Shown here: positions 45,111 to 56,005 of the stretch, one piece after another
Layout: every line of letters begins with the position of its first letter
Position numbering within the stretch: position 1 is the stretch's first letter
NCBI RefSeq assembly: GCF_024139115.2
Contig: NC_085141.1
Location: 379,532,995 to 379,596,994 of the forward strand
DNA length: 64,000 bases
Source of the DNA: Armigeres subalbatus
Lineage: Eukaryota; Arthropoda; Insecta; Diptera; Culicidae
Direction of reading: 5' to 3'
The notes under the pieces: model-generated
Seen by the model: the letters and a program-made list of their open reading frames with translations, nothing else
Told to the model about the DNA's origin: nothing
Databases searched by the model: none
Made by a program: the position numbers and the translations under genes

Positions 45111-45642
45111 TCTAGATCTGGTGGTACAGTCCTCCATCCTTGAGGAAGCAAATGAGGACAGATAGTCTAGCGGTAGCTAGGCCATCTCGTATGTTTAACG
45201 GTATTCCGTAGCTGGAGCGAGGAATGTCAAACATTGGACATCTGAGTTTTCTTTCCTTCGCAGATGTCACAAACGATTCGAATTCCGCTGAAATTATGTG
45301 AGAATTGGGTGTGCCCGGTGCGGAGGCGGGAGATAACTTACTGGTCCTTGAGACTGGGCATGTCGTTCCAGGGTGCCGTGGATCCGTGGACCTTCCGCAA
45401 TTGAGTGGTTCTGGAAGCAGCCCATTGGTTTTCCCAATCCAGACTGACGATCTTTTTGATATTGTGAAACGGCAGCTTTGGTGATCGACTCCAGCCAGAA
45501 CGTCCGCAGTGACGTTGTCTGGCACCCCACAGTGCCCGGGAATCTAGACGACGGTTGTCGATTGTTGTTCGCTTGCGAGAATGGTGCCATGAGTGTTTCG
45601 GGACGTCACTTTGTAGTGCAGTGATGGCACTGACAGGGTTGT

Positions 45643-47480
45643 AGGACAAAAGGTCGAAGGTCAAAAGGTCGAAGGACAAAAGGTCGAAGGTCAAAAGGTC
45701 GAAAGGACAAAAGGTTGAAGGGTCAAAAGGTCGAAGGGACAAAAGGTCGAAAATAAAAAACTGCCTCAAAAGGTCGAAGGACAAAAGGTCGAAATGAAGA
45801 AAGACCCTTCTTTTTTCTTCCTTCTTTATTATTTTGTCTCCCTTTTAACCTCTATTTTCTTTCTTCTTTCTATTTCCTTCTTCCTTCTTACTTCATATGC
45901 TTCTTTCCTTCCATTCTTCTTCCTTCATTCTTCTTTCTTACTTCTTTCTTCCTTCCATATTTAATCTTCCTTATTTCATACTTCTTTTTCTCTCTTTCTT
46001 CCTTCTTCCTCCATTCTTTCTTTCTTTTTTCAGTTTTTCAGGAGACAGTTTTTCTTCTTTCTTTCTTTCTTCACTCTTTTTGGCTTCTTTCTTTCTTCCG
46101 TCGTTCTTACTTCTTTTTTCCTTTTTTCTTCCTTCTTTCTCCCTTCTTTTTTACTTCTTTCTTCCTTCTTTCTTCCTTCTTTCTTCCTTCTTTCTTCCTT
46201 TTTTTTCCTTCTTTCTTCCTTTTTACTGCCTTATTTCTCCCTCCTTTGTTTTTTATTTCCCCTATCTACCTTATTTTTTGTTTCCTTGTGTCTTACTTCC
46301 TTCTTCTTTCCTTCTTCTATTTTCCTTCTAATTTTTTTCTTCATTCTAATTTCCTTCTTCCTTCTTTTTTTCTTCTTCCTTTCTTCCGCCTTTTTTATTT
46401 TTGTTTCTTCTTTTTTTCTACCTTCTTTCTTACTTATTTCTTTCTTTCGTCTTTCTTCATTCTTTTTCCTCCGTTTTTCCTTCTTACTTCTTTTTTCCTT
46501 ATTTTTTCCTCTTTTATTCCTTCTTTCTTCTTTCTTTCTTAATTCTTTCTTCTTGTTTCCTTTCTTTCTGCTTGTTTTTTTTTTTATTTCTTGCTTCTTT
46601 TTCCCTTCTTCAATAATTTATTCTTTTTTGCTTCTCTCTTCCTTGTTTATTTTCATCCTTCTCCATCCTTTCTTTTTTCCTTCTTCTATTCTTCCTTCTT
46701 TCTTCTTCATTTCTTCCTTCTTTCTGTCTTCTTTTTCTCCTTTTTCTTACTTCTTTCTTACTTATTTCTTTCTCCTTTGTTCCTTATTTGTTTTCTATTT
46801 TTCCATTCCCTGTTAATTGCTTCTTTCTTTTTTGCATCCTTGTGTCTTCTCTCCTTCTTGATTCTTCCTTCGTCCTTCTTTTTTCCTTCTTCCATTCTCC
46901 TTCTTCTCTCTTTCTTTTATGTTCTTTTTTCTTCCTTTGTTCTATTTTTTCATATCTTACCGTTTATTTTTCCTGCCTCCTTCTTTCTATCTTTTCACTT
47001 CTCATTTTTATCACATTTCTCACTTGTCACTTTCTACTTCTCATTTCTTCCTTTTTACTTCTCACTTCTCACTACCCACTTCTCACTTCTCACTCACTAC
47101 TCACTGTTCACTTCTCACTTTTCACTACTCACTATTCACTATTCACTTTTCACTTCTCACTACTCACTTCTCACTTCTCATTTCTCACTTCTCACTTTTC
47201 ACTTCTCATTTACCTATGCTCATTACTCTTTTCTTACGTCTCTCTTTTCACTACTTATTCCTTGTCTTTTTGTCCTTTCGACCTTTTGTCCTTCGACCTT
47301 TTGACCTTCGAAATTATGATACAAATTCGACCTTTTGACCCTTCGACCTTTCGTCCATTCGACCTTTTAACCCTTCGACCTTTTAACCCTTCGACCTTTT
47401 GACCCTTCGACCTTTTGTCCTTTCGACCTTTTGTCCTTCGATCTTTTGACCTTCGACCTTCTGACCTTCGACCTTTTGAC
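45643..47480. mobile_element. GGTCGAA-armed element with polypyrimidine core
   Basis: The left arm (45643-45800) is a run of GGACAAAAGGTCGAAGGTCA units; the right arm (about 47265-47480) is the same unit inverted (TTCGACCTTTTGTCC). Between them lie a 1.2-kb pyrimidine tract and, at 46990-47215, a CACTTCTCACTTCTCAC block. It disrupts the RNase H coding region, which resumes on either side, so it is a genuine insertion. The layout parallels the GGCCGAA elements (inverted short-unit arms, TCTCACTTCTCAC interior). No coding potential. Confidence 0.78.
45803..46990. repeat. 1.2-kb polypyrimidine tract
   Basis: The + strand is almost only T and C, built from CTTCTTTCTTCC-type units. Such asymmetric tracts can form triplex (H-DNA) structure. 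Long frames through it on + read as runs of Phe, Leu, Ser and are artefacts of the composition. Confidence 0.92.
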
Positions 47481-48151
47481 ACAGATTCCACTGGTAGAAT
47501 CAGTCAGAACTAGGACCGATTTGTCGGAGGGGGTAGTAGCGGCCATCAATAGAGCTGTGGTTTCCGCCGAGAAGACGCTGCATTGTGCAGGAAGGCTGTC
47601 CGAGTGGCCCTGTCGTTCGTCCTATGCGGTCTTGATAAAGTTTTAACAAGATTGATCGTTGATTTACCGCCGACTTTGGAAATCAGGGACGAAGGTCAGT
47701 TCTCGGGGCATGAAAACTCCGAGGACCATGACGTGACTAGGGCCGGATAGAGGGTGCCGTCCATTGCACACATGCCCGCGGATGCCTTTTCTGGCCGACA
47801 TTTCTACCCGACGCGCTTCATCCATCTAACAACGGAGTGCCTTTCGTCCTGGCACTGGTTTGCGGGATGCAGACAACGGCGGCATCAAGGATGGTTTGGG
47901 TGAAGCTGGGAAGGGTTGTGGGCGTATGTTGTTAAACTGTGCGTCGGAGGTGTCTCACAGGCGGCGGCATCGTAGCGCCTCCGAGTGATGGAACTTCCCA
48001 CCGAAAGAATAGACCGACTGACAGCAGTCACGTCAGTCAGTGGCTGAGTGGCCATTAAAGAAGGTTTGTGAACCGTGGTTGAGTGGTACAAGGTGCGCAA
48101 TCTCAAACTATTCATGTAGGGCGGTATCTCGGGGATCAGTCCATTAATCAT

Positions 48152-48265
48152 TCCAGGCCGGGTGGTGTATGAGTGTGTACAATTGCCAAAATATTAGCCA
48201 ATTTTTCACATAGTAGGGTAAATTACTACTTGGGCCTATGGACCCGATTCCCGGCTCACTGATTT
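48152..48265. other. Short unassigned spacer
   Basis: Lies between the decayed retroelement and the SINE palindrome. Nothing is recognised in it. Confidence 0.4.
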
Positions 48266-48527
48266 ATACTGTTTGGAACTTGTTTTCTGTAATGGTTCTG
48301 TTGATGTTCTTCTTTTTCTCCTTCTTCTTCTTCTTCTTCTACTTCTTTTTCTTCTTATTGGCATTACATCCCTCGCTGGGACAATGCCACCTCGTTGTTA
48401 GGAATAGAAGCTACGAGGTGGCAATGTCCCAGCGAGAGATGTAATGCCAATAAGAAGAAAAAGAAGTAGAAGAAGAAGAAGAAGAACATCAACAGAACCA
48501 TTATATAAAACAAGTTCCAAACAGTAT
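48266..48527. repeat. Palindrome of two head-to-head SINE 3' ends
   Basis: The left arm (48266-48395) and right arm (48413-48527) are inverted copies around a 17-nt loop. Each contains the SINE 3' end (ACGAGGTGGCAATGTCCC, GATGTAATGCC, then the GAAGAAG tail) plus shared flank (CAGAACCATTA, CAAGTTCCAAACAGTAT). Because unique flank is also duplicated, this is an inverted duplication of a locus and not two independent insertions. The left arm has about 15 extra bases in the CTT tract. Confidence 0.85.
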
Positions 48528-48776
48528 GGTGGCAATACAGTATTAGTTCAGCTTTTCCACAATTATTAGCCGCGAGGTTTCTAAGCCAAGTTACCATTTT
48601 TGCATTTGTATATCATGAGGCTAACACGATAATACTTTTATGCCCAGGGAAGTCGAGACAATTTCCAAACCGAAAATTGCCTAGACCGGCATTAGGAATC
48701 GAATCCAGTCACCCTCAGCATGATCTTGCTTTATAGTCGCCCATCTTACCGCTAGACTAAGGAAGGCCCCAGATTT
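48528..48776 (-). mobile_element. Feilai-type SINE, 5' part
   Basis: Read on -, it begins GGGGCCTTCCTTAGTC, has A box TAGTCTAGCGGTAAG and B box GGATTCGATTCC, then GGCAATTTTCGGTTTGG and GGGCATAAAAGTATTATCG. It continues to GCGGCTAATAATTGTGG, where the palindrome begins. The tRNA-like head is complete. The 3' end is the duplicated part in the palindrome. Confidence 0.85.
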
Positions 48777-48920
48777 AAGTTTGATAATTAAAAAAAAAGT
48801 TTCCCATGAATCTTTCCACGTCTTCATGTACCAGAATAAATAAGCAACCACGCAAACCCAATTTTCTGTACCACCCAGTCTCACTATTTAAAATGCGATA
48901 GTTCCCCACAATAATTAATA
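48777..48920. other. Short spacer before the Juan-A-like element
   Basis: AT-rich sequence ending at the target-site duplication. No feature is seen. Confidence 0.5.
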
Positions 48921-48933
48921 ACTCTAATGAGAA

Positions 48934-48967
48934 TCAGACCGCATCGTGCTTTCGTGCTGTGCGGTTC
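48934..48967 (+). promoter_or_regulatory. Internal Inr-DPE promoter of the retrotransposon
   Basis: The element begins TCAGAC (A+1 at 48936), a one-mismatch insect initiator. GGTTC lies at exactly +28 to +32, matching the downstream promoter element RGWYV, with G at +24. A promoter wholly downstream of the start lets each full-length copy carry its own promoter, as known for Jockey-type elements. Confidence 0.6.
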
Positions 48968-49201
48968 TATCTCTCTTTGCGGAAGGAAGTTTTTAATACT
49001 ACCCGAAGCTATTTTAATTTCAACGGTGCTTCTTAGCGCTATTTGTACCCACTGATCCCGTTACGATCTTTGCAAGGACCCGTGCCTTCGTTTTACGTTG
49101 GACCCGTTTGCGGAAGTAAAATTCCGACAAGCGGTGGTAATCCTGCAGGGACACCGTTCTGGGAAAAAACCTCTTAGAAGGTCACGTCTCCACGCTCAGC
49201 C

Positions 49202-50594
49202 ATGAGCATTAATAAAAACAAGAGGAAGGTCTCTGAATTCTCCACTTCCTTCAAAGAAACAAGGTTTCAAGACCGTCCTGCCAAAGCGCGGAAAAATAGA
49301 AGGAAGCTGGAGAATTCAGATATTCCTTCTAACTCTAATATCGGAAATAATTCTTCTCCAATCGAACTGAGCAATCAGTTCGATTTGATTAATGATGAAT
49401 TGAGCAAATCGAATCTACCTCTAGCCCAGGTGATTCGATTCATGCGAAAAAGCAAAGGATTCCGCCAATTGTGGTATCTGTTGCCGAGTTTTCTGGCTTC
49501 CGGAATGAGATTTTGAGTAACCTTCAGGGGATCAAGGTTTCATTTCAGATTGCTAGGAAGGGTGACTGCCGCGTTTTGCCGGGAACCTTTGACGATCGCA
49601 AACGTCTTCTTCACTATTTAACTGAGAAGCGCCATAAATTCTTCACATACGACGACAAAACTGAGCGATTGTTCAAAGTCGTCTTGAAAGGTCTCCCCAG
49701 TGATGACAAATCACTGGATGAGATTAAAATTGAAATTTCTCAATTACTTGGATTTTCACCAGTCCAAGTAATTAAGATGAAAAAGAAATCCCATTCTGGA
49801 ACTTCCCAGAGTGGCATTTCTCAAGAATTTTATTTAGTTCATTTTAACAAAAGTGAACTAAATAATATGAAAAGTTTGGAAAAGGCCTGTATTATGTCTC
49901 ATGTCCGTGTTACATGGGAACATTTCCGCAGGCCTGGGGAAACTTCCAAAACCCTACCCAGTGCCGTAAGTGCCAAAAGTGGGGTCATGGAACCAAACAT
50001 TGTCACATGGATGCTAAATGCATGATTTGTGGTGGAACCTCTCACGCCAAGGACGCATGTCCTGTGAGAGAAGATTCCAATAAATTTAAGTGCGCAAACT
50101 GTGGGGCAATCATAAATCCAATTTCTGGGAATGCCCTTCACGCAAAAAGTTTTGAATTCCCGTGCAAAATTGATGACGGAAATTCCAATCGGATCCCAGA
50201 TTCGACGGGTAGAAATTTTTCAAACGCTCAAATTTCGAAACCGGTTACCGGTCGAGCAATTCATACCCACCACAATTCACAAACAAATTTTGCCGCTCGT
50301 CAACGGGTAGCAAGCACTTCAGTAAATTCCAATTTTTCCAATGTACCTACGTATGCAAACATCGCTGCTGGTAGACCAAATTTCTCTTCTCAAAATGAGG
50401 TTTATACCCATGTCCCAACGGAAAATAACGGTCATGTTGCCGATTCAGGTAGCATGACTGCTTCCGATTTTGATTTTTTAACTGAACAATTGCATCACAT
50501 GATTGATGCAATGTTCAAAGCAAATACCATACCAGAAGCTGTTCAGGTTGGTATAAAGTACACACAAAAAAATTGTTATCGGACTCCGTTTTAA
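49202..50594 (+). pseudogene. Juan-A-like ORF1 (gag-like), two frameshifts
   Basis: This is the RNA-binding protein of the element. It opens MSINKNKRKVSEFSTSFKE and is basic through NRRKLENSD. Frame is lost near 49460 (a base missing around GGATTCC) and again near 49935. The middle part holds FKVVLKGLPSDDKSLDEIK. The last part holds CRKCQKWGHGTKHC and CMICGGTSHAKDAC, two CCHC knuckles, then CANC. The end (NCYRTPF) overlaps the start of ORF2 by about 20 nt. Confidence 0.85.
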
Positions 50595-53240
50595 TGGATC
50601 TAAATAATTGTGTGAAAGTTCTAAATTGGAATGCCCGCTCTCTAAAGGGTAAGGAAGATGAATTATTCAACTTCCTTTCAGTTCATAATGTGCATATTGC
50701 CATTATAACTGAAACGTATTTAAAACCAGGACTCTCCATTAAAAGAGATCCAAACTATTTTATCTACAGAAATGATCGTCTTGACAGCGCCTGTGGTGGG
50801 GTCGCCATTGTCATTAATAGACGTATCAAACATAAATTATTTTCTTCGTTTGAAACCAAAGTTTTTGAAACCTTGGGAGTTTCTGTTGAAACAAATTTTG
50901 GACAATTTTCCTTCATTGCAGCCTACTTGCCTTTTCAATGCAATGGGCAGCAAAAGAATTTATTGAAAGCTGATCTTCAAATTCTGACTCGCAACAAATC
51001 AAAATTCTTCGTAATTGGTGACTTCAATGCCAAACACCGTTCATGGAATAATGCTCAAAGCAATTCCAATGGTAACATTTTATTTGAAGATTGTTCTGCG
51101 GGATATTATACTATTCAATATCCCAATGGACCAACTTGTTTTTCTTCCAGTCGAAATCCTTCTACAATTGATTTAGTTTTAACGGATTCAAGTCAGCTGT
51201 GTGGCCAATTGGTAACTCATGCTGACTTTGACTCTGATCACCTTCCTGTGACATTTGAAATCTCACAAGAAGCCATTTATAATCCAATCAGCTCTACTTT
51301 TAATTATCATAGAGCTGATTGGGATTCTATAAAACGTATATCGATAGGAATTTTGATGTTGATATTCCTCTCGATACCAAAAGTGATATTGATAATGCTC
51401 TCGTATCTTTGACAAATTTAATTGTCGAAGCCAGAGGCATTGCAATTCCGAAATGTGAAGTTAAATTCAACTCCATTATTATTGACGACGATCTTCAGCT
51501 ACTGATCCGTCTTAAAAATGTGAGAAGAAGGCAATACCAAAGAACTCGCGATCCCGCGTTGAAAGTTATTTGGCGAGATTTGCAAAATGAAATTAAAAAC
51601 GTTTCGCTATTCTGAGAAATACCAACTTTGAGAATAATGTCTCGAAGTTGGATCCCAGTTCGAAACCCTTTTGAAATTAACAAAATTCTTAAAAAACCTC
51701 AAAAGCCAATTCCAGCGCTTAAAGAGGGAAATAAAATTTTATTAACAAATGGCGAAAAGGCTCAAAAACTTGCTCAGCAGTTCGAGAGTGCCCATAATTT
51801 TAGTCTAGGTCTCACTAGTCCAATTGAGGATCAGGTTACACGGAGCTTCGAAGACATTCTCAATCAAGAGAATGTTTTGACCCTTCGTTGGGAACCAATT
51901 TGGATGAAGTGAGATCTATTACTAGAAAATTTAAAAATATGAAAGCCCAGGTGATGATGGTATTTTCTACATACTTATCAACAAACTTCCTGAGAGCTCT
52001 TTATCCGTTTTGGTTAATTTATTAAACAAATGTTTTCAATTGGCATACTTTCCAGATAAATGGAAAAACGCCAAAGTTGTTCCAATTTTGAAGCCGAACA
52101 AAAATCCCGCTGAGGCTTCTAGTTATCGCCTATTCAGTTAGCTTTCTTCAATAAGCAAACTGTTTGAAAAGATTATTTTAAATAGAATGATGGTTCATAT
52201 TAATGACAATTCTATTTTTGCTGATGAGCAATTTGGTTTTCGCCATGGGCATTCAACCACTCATCAGTTATTAAGAGTTACGAACTTAATTCGGCTCAAC
52301 AAATCTGAAGGATATTCGACTGGAGTTGCTCTTCTTGATATAGAGAAAGCATTTGACAGTGTTTGGCATGAAGGTTTGATTGTAAAATTGATGAATTTTA
52401 ATTTTCCTCTGTACATCATTAAACTGATCCAAAATTATTTATCAGATCGCTCGCTGCAGGTAAACTATCTGAATACTAAATCTGATAGATTACCTGTAAG
52501 GGCTGGTGTCCCCCAAGGCAGCATACTGGGGCCCATATTGTATAACATGTTTACTTCTGACTTACCTGATTTACCACCAGGGTGTCAAAAATCTTTGTTT
52601 GCAGATGACACGGGCCTTTCAGCCAAAGGGCGAAGCCTTCGTGTCATTTGTAGTAGATTGCAAAAAAGTTTGGATATTTTCTCCACTTACTTGCAAAAAT
52701 GGAAAATTTCCCCGAATGCTTCCAAAACTCAGCTTATAATTTTCCCACATAAGCCGAGAGCTTCTTATTTGAAACCTTCTAGCAGACATATTGTCACTAT
52801 GAATGGGGTTCCAATTAATTGGTCTAGCGAAGCTAAATATTTAGGACTTCTGCTAGATCAAAACTTTTAAAAATCACATTGAAGGCCTTCAAGCCAAATG
52901 TAACAAATATATTAAGTGTCTATATCCACTTATAAACAGAAAATCAAAACTTTGTCTTAAGAACAAACTTTTGATTTACAAACAAATTTTTAGACCTGCC
53001 ATGTTGTATGCTGTGCCAATATGGGCTAGTTGCTGCAATACCAGAAAGAAGGCACTCCAGAGGATTCAAAATAAAATTTTGAAAATGATTCTGAAGTTGC
53101 CTCCGTGGTATAGTACCAATGAACTTCATAGAATTTCTAATATTGAGACATTGCAACAAATGTCCAACAAAATAATTTCCAATTTTAGACAAAAATCGTT
53201 GCAATCTTCTATTGCAACGATTAACTCCTTGTACCCTTAG
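50573..53240 (+). pseudogene. Juan-A-like ORF2, endonuclease and reverse transcriptase
   Basis: The endonuclease reads VLNWNARSLKGKEDELFNF, then AIITETYLKPG, FVIGDFNAKH and DSDHLPVTFE, the catalytic and metal-binding motifs. Frame is lost near 51335, with a stop at 51613-51615 and further frame changes before about 51950. The RT reads GFRHGHSTTHQLLRV, then LLDIEKAFDSVWHEGL with the first Asp, AGVPQGSILGPILYN and FADDTGLS, the catalytic box. A stop replaces a residue near 52140. A shift near 52865 puts the C-terminal part (NRKSKLCLKNKLLIYKQIF) in another frame to 53240. All Jockey-type domains are present and none can be translated through. Confidence 0.88.
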
Positions 53241-53456
53241 TATAAAATAGGTTAAGTTTAGTTAAAGTTGAAAACATTGTAATTCCTACATGGTTCAATT
53301 CAACCAGAGGAAATATTCTAACTGCCAGAGGCAATTGAAATGTATTAATAATAACTAAAAGCGTAACATAGCAAATAAGGATGATAGTGTTAAGAAAACA
53401 CGGAACACCTAGTCTAAGAGATGAATGCATGTATTAGATAATTAGCAAATAAAATT

Positions 53457-53493
<37 letters not shown>

Positions 53494-53501
53494 AATGAGA
53501 A

Positions 53502-54786
53502 AAAGCCAAGATATAAGTAATGCTACACCAAAAACTTATTGTTATAAAGAATGCCGAAAACTAAGAAACTTTTGTTATACCTGTTTGCACTCGGATTGTG
53601 CCCGTCCCAATGCGTATTTCCGATATCGCCTTCTATAATGTTAACCTACTTTATGTCGCATTCCATTTTTATCCTATCGCTTGCGTCGATTATCGATATT
53701 TATTATCGCACCGAGACAAATTTGTGCGAAAGCAGAGCACGAAAAAGTTTTCTAATTAATTCGCCATCGTCCTTCGCACCAACCGCCTCAATAGATGGAT
53801 AGTCAGTCGGTTGAAAAACGACGATGATCACGGAAAGCTCTTCTTTTTTTTCAGGTCGAACTCGACTCTGCTAAACTGACACTGAACCAGATAGACAGAC
53901 CAAGGCGAACAGCCATGAATCGGAATAAATAGCGCGCAAACGGGAGCTCTGGGAGGAATTAACGAGCGTAAGCTGAGCGCAAATATCGACTTTATTTAGC
54001 CCTCCCCTCCCTCCACCCATCGCGCCTTGTGGCACGATGACGCGACGGTTGGCGGAAGGATGTTTGTTTCCAGGACCTGGGATGGTTTTTGCTCGTATTG
54101 TTCGCGTGACGGGATCAACTTACTTATTGTTCGCCGACGGAACAAGCGTTTTACGATTGCTTGCTGCAATGGTGGAATTATAGTTGGACTCGTAAAAGAT
54201 TATTATTGAGTGTGAATGGAAATATGTTTAATGAGCGATTTTAGTTCTTTCTTGAAATTGTTTCTGTGCCAGCTATTTGTGTTTGTATTCACAAATCAAC
54301 AAAAAAAAACGGGCTATAGCCTTTCAATACTTGCATGTTAGGATACTGAACAGCGAAAATTGTTTTTTATCTTTGTTACGTTGCAGCATGCACGAGAAAA
54401 TGTTCCAGATGCAGTTAAGGGAAATGTATAAAAAATTTCATGGGATTTCTATTTTACTAATTTGTGTATAACTTTTTTCCAAAGTTATCTACAATTCGGT
54501 TGTTTTGCTTAACATGTTACTCTTAAAGGATCCTAGAACTTTGCCAAGCAGATCATAGTTCTAAATACTAAATTAAAAAATATCACGGAATGTCATGACA
54601 TAAATGTCATTTGACACTAATTCGGCTCTCATATCGCCAATTTCAGATTTAGAGCAATGACCTATTACAAAAAGCTTTAGTATCCTTTAAAGGCTACATG
54701 TTTATATAAACAATACAATTGTGAATAACTTGTTTGAAAATCGATTAATAAATTAGTCCCATGACATTAAAATGACATTTGCCGTC
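53502..54786. other. Flanking host sequence, CpG-rich patch at 53640-54150
   Basis: No transposon is recognised. A GC- and CpG-richer patch (53640-54150) contains TCAGTCGG and (C)CCTCCCCTCCCTCC but no coding exon I can support. It may be regulatory DNA within the large intron. Confidence 0.35.
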
Positions 54787-54799
54787 ACTGTCCAGATGT

Positions 54800-54856
54800 T
54801 TTTTTTTTTGTCTTTATTAAGGAGACTTTCAGCCCGAGGCTGGGTCGTCTCCGGCT
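54800..54856 (-). mobile_element. 57-bp ultra-short retroposon with 13-bp duplication
   Basis: The insert, read on -, is GGAGACGACCCAGCCTCGGG, CTGAAAGTCTCC, TTAATAAAGACAAAAAAAA. It is the last bases of a retroposed RNA with polyadenylation signal and poly(A). An exact duplication ACTGTCCAGATGT flanks it at 54787-54799 and 54857-54869. It shares its sequence with 41573-41622. Confidence 0.85.
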
Positions 54857-54869
54857 ACTGTCCAGATGT

Positions 54870-55465
54870 GTTTATCGCCTATTATGTGACATTTGTCCAT
54901 AAACAAAATTGATTTGTACCGTGGGGGACCGAAATAGCAACCGTATAGCAACGAAATCCGTCCACTTTAAGAAATATCTATAAATTATAAGGGATTTAAA
55001 GTAAATTATTTACGTTGTGAAGTTTCGACTGAATTTTGTTATAATATAATAAGACCGCTAAGCCAATAAAACAATACGTAAATTATTTACAAATAATTTA
55101 TCTTATCCTGTTCATATACTTGACAGTAAGCTTTTAGGCCATTGAGATGGAAAGTAGGCAATTAAAACTGAAATAAAAACAACATAAATCAAAAACAAAT
55201 CACCACCCACCAAACGCATAGTTTCTGATGCCATGTTATGCGTGTATAACATAAATGCATTAAAATTACGTGCGGTTTAATTGCAAATTACGATTATTAA
55301 AGTAAAATAAGCGGAATACAAATCAAAGGCATTGCTTCTCAAGGCTTTAACTATTTACAAGGGTAGTTGAGTCAATTAGTCTGCTACAATTAATATATTT
55401 AGTCATCCTTTGATCCTTTGATTCGAAATCCGTCCACGGTGGACGGATTTCGGTTCAAGAGGTGT
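54870..55465. other. AT-rich sequence, no gene seen
   Basis: No frames, repeats or boundaries are recognised, apart from a short palindrome at 55427-55449 (GAAATCCGTCCACG and its complement). Confidence 0.5.
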
Positions 55466-55469
55466 TGCT

Positions 55470-56005
55470 TTAATTCATCATGTAATCATATTTTTTTAAA
55501 TTGCAATGTGTAAATGAGCAACGCTTTGAAAATAGTGGCATTTGTGCTCCTGTATCAACGATAAACGTTTCAATTGCATTTGTTTTCAATTTTCTAGACC
55601 CTTTTTCGCATACTGAAGTGTTTAATTTTACGGATTTCGATGCCCCACGGTACACTACACGGTTCACTAGTTGAACTTTTGTGGTATACCCCTATTTGCT
55701 ATAAACTCCGCATCTTGTAGGTTGATCACCATTTCTCAAGTAAACAACTCAAGACGCGTCTGTTCCCAGTCCGGCAAAATTGAATTAATAAAACTCACTA
55801 CCTTTCCAGGATTTGCCTTCCGAATTTCACTTGGTTGCATAAAGCCACTATTTAGAAATTTGGATCTACATGTTGTACTATGCATAACAACTGCCAAGCA
55901 GATGTTCCGAGGTTTCACGTTCCATGTTACAGAAACGACAGATATCATTCTGAACCTGAACCATTCTGAGCACACTTTTAGGCGACCATCCAGTTAGTCG
56001 TCAAC
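55470..56005 (-). pseudogene. Decayed retroelement C-terminal fragment
   Basis: On -, near 55945, one frame reads CNMERETSEHLLGSC, the CxxC...HxxxxC motif that ends many RNase H-bearing non-LTR proteins. Another frame covering the same part reads MQPSEIRKANPGKVVSFINS, the usual continuation, so the frame is broken there. Further on - a frame contains ETFIVDTGAQMPLF; DTG is the retroviral-type protease signature but is too isolated to assign. Function lost. Confidence 0.45.

Larger units (their letters stand above)
45112..48151 (-). pseudogene. Non-LTR retrotransposon RNase H region, split by an insertion
   Basis: On -, about 47640-47485 reads FSAETTALLMAATT-like sequence and SVLVLTDSTS, the RNase H start with a catalytic Asp. 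After a 1.84-kb insertion the same domain resumes at 45642 as SAITALQSDVPKHSW. It continues to GHCGVPDNVTADVLAG near 45510, the last RNase H motif, and to about 45112. Several frame changes occur on both sides. Sequence to the right, 47650-48151, is a more decayed part of the same element. Such an RNase H after RT is found in the I, R1 and LOA groups; the clade is not resolved. Confidence 0.7.
48934..53488 (+). mobile_element. Juan-A: Full-length Juan-A-like Jockey-clade retrotransposon
   Basis: A 4.55-kb non-LTR retrotransposon with a 5' UTR, ORF1, ORF2 and a 3' end of about 28 A. An exact 13-bp target-site duplication ACTCTAATGAGAA flanks it (48921-48933 and 53489-53501), so both ends are real and the copy is not 5'-truncated. 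ORF1 has zinc knuckles; ORF2 has endonuclease and RT but no RNase H, as in Jockey-clade elements. Both ORFs carry several frameshifts and at least one stop, so the copy is dead. The name Juan-A rests on my recognition of the family (abundant in Ae. aegypti). Confidence 0.85.

Noticed and set aside
45897..47402. Overlapping frames rich in Phe, Leu and Ser on +, resembling multi-pass membrane proteins
   Set aside because: They translate a polypyrimidine tract, in which TTT, TTC, CTT and TCT dominate every frame. No other gene feature is present.
53800..53840. A second Inr-DPE promoter (TCAGTC near 53805)
   Set aside because: The bases at +28 to +32 (GGAAA) do not fit RGWYV, and no exon or splice donor is visible downstream.
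55530..55580. Retroviral-type aspartic protease signature (DTG) on -
   Set aside because: Only the short motif is present, without the flanking protease pattern or neighbouring gag and RT of an LTR element; chance is possible.
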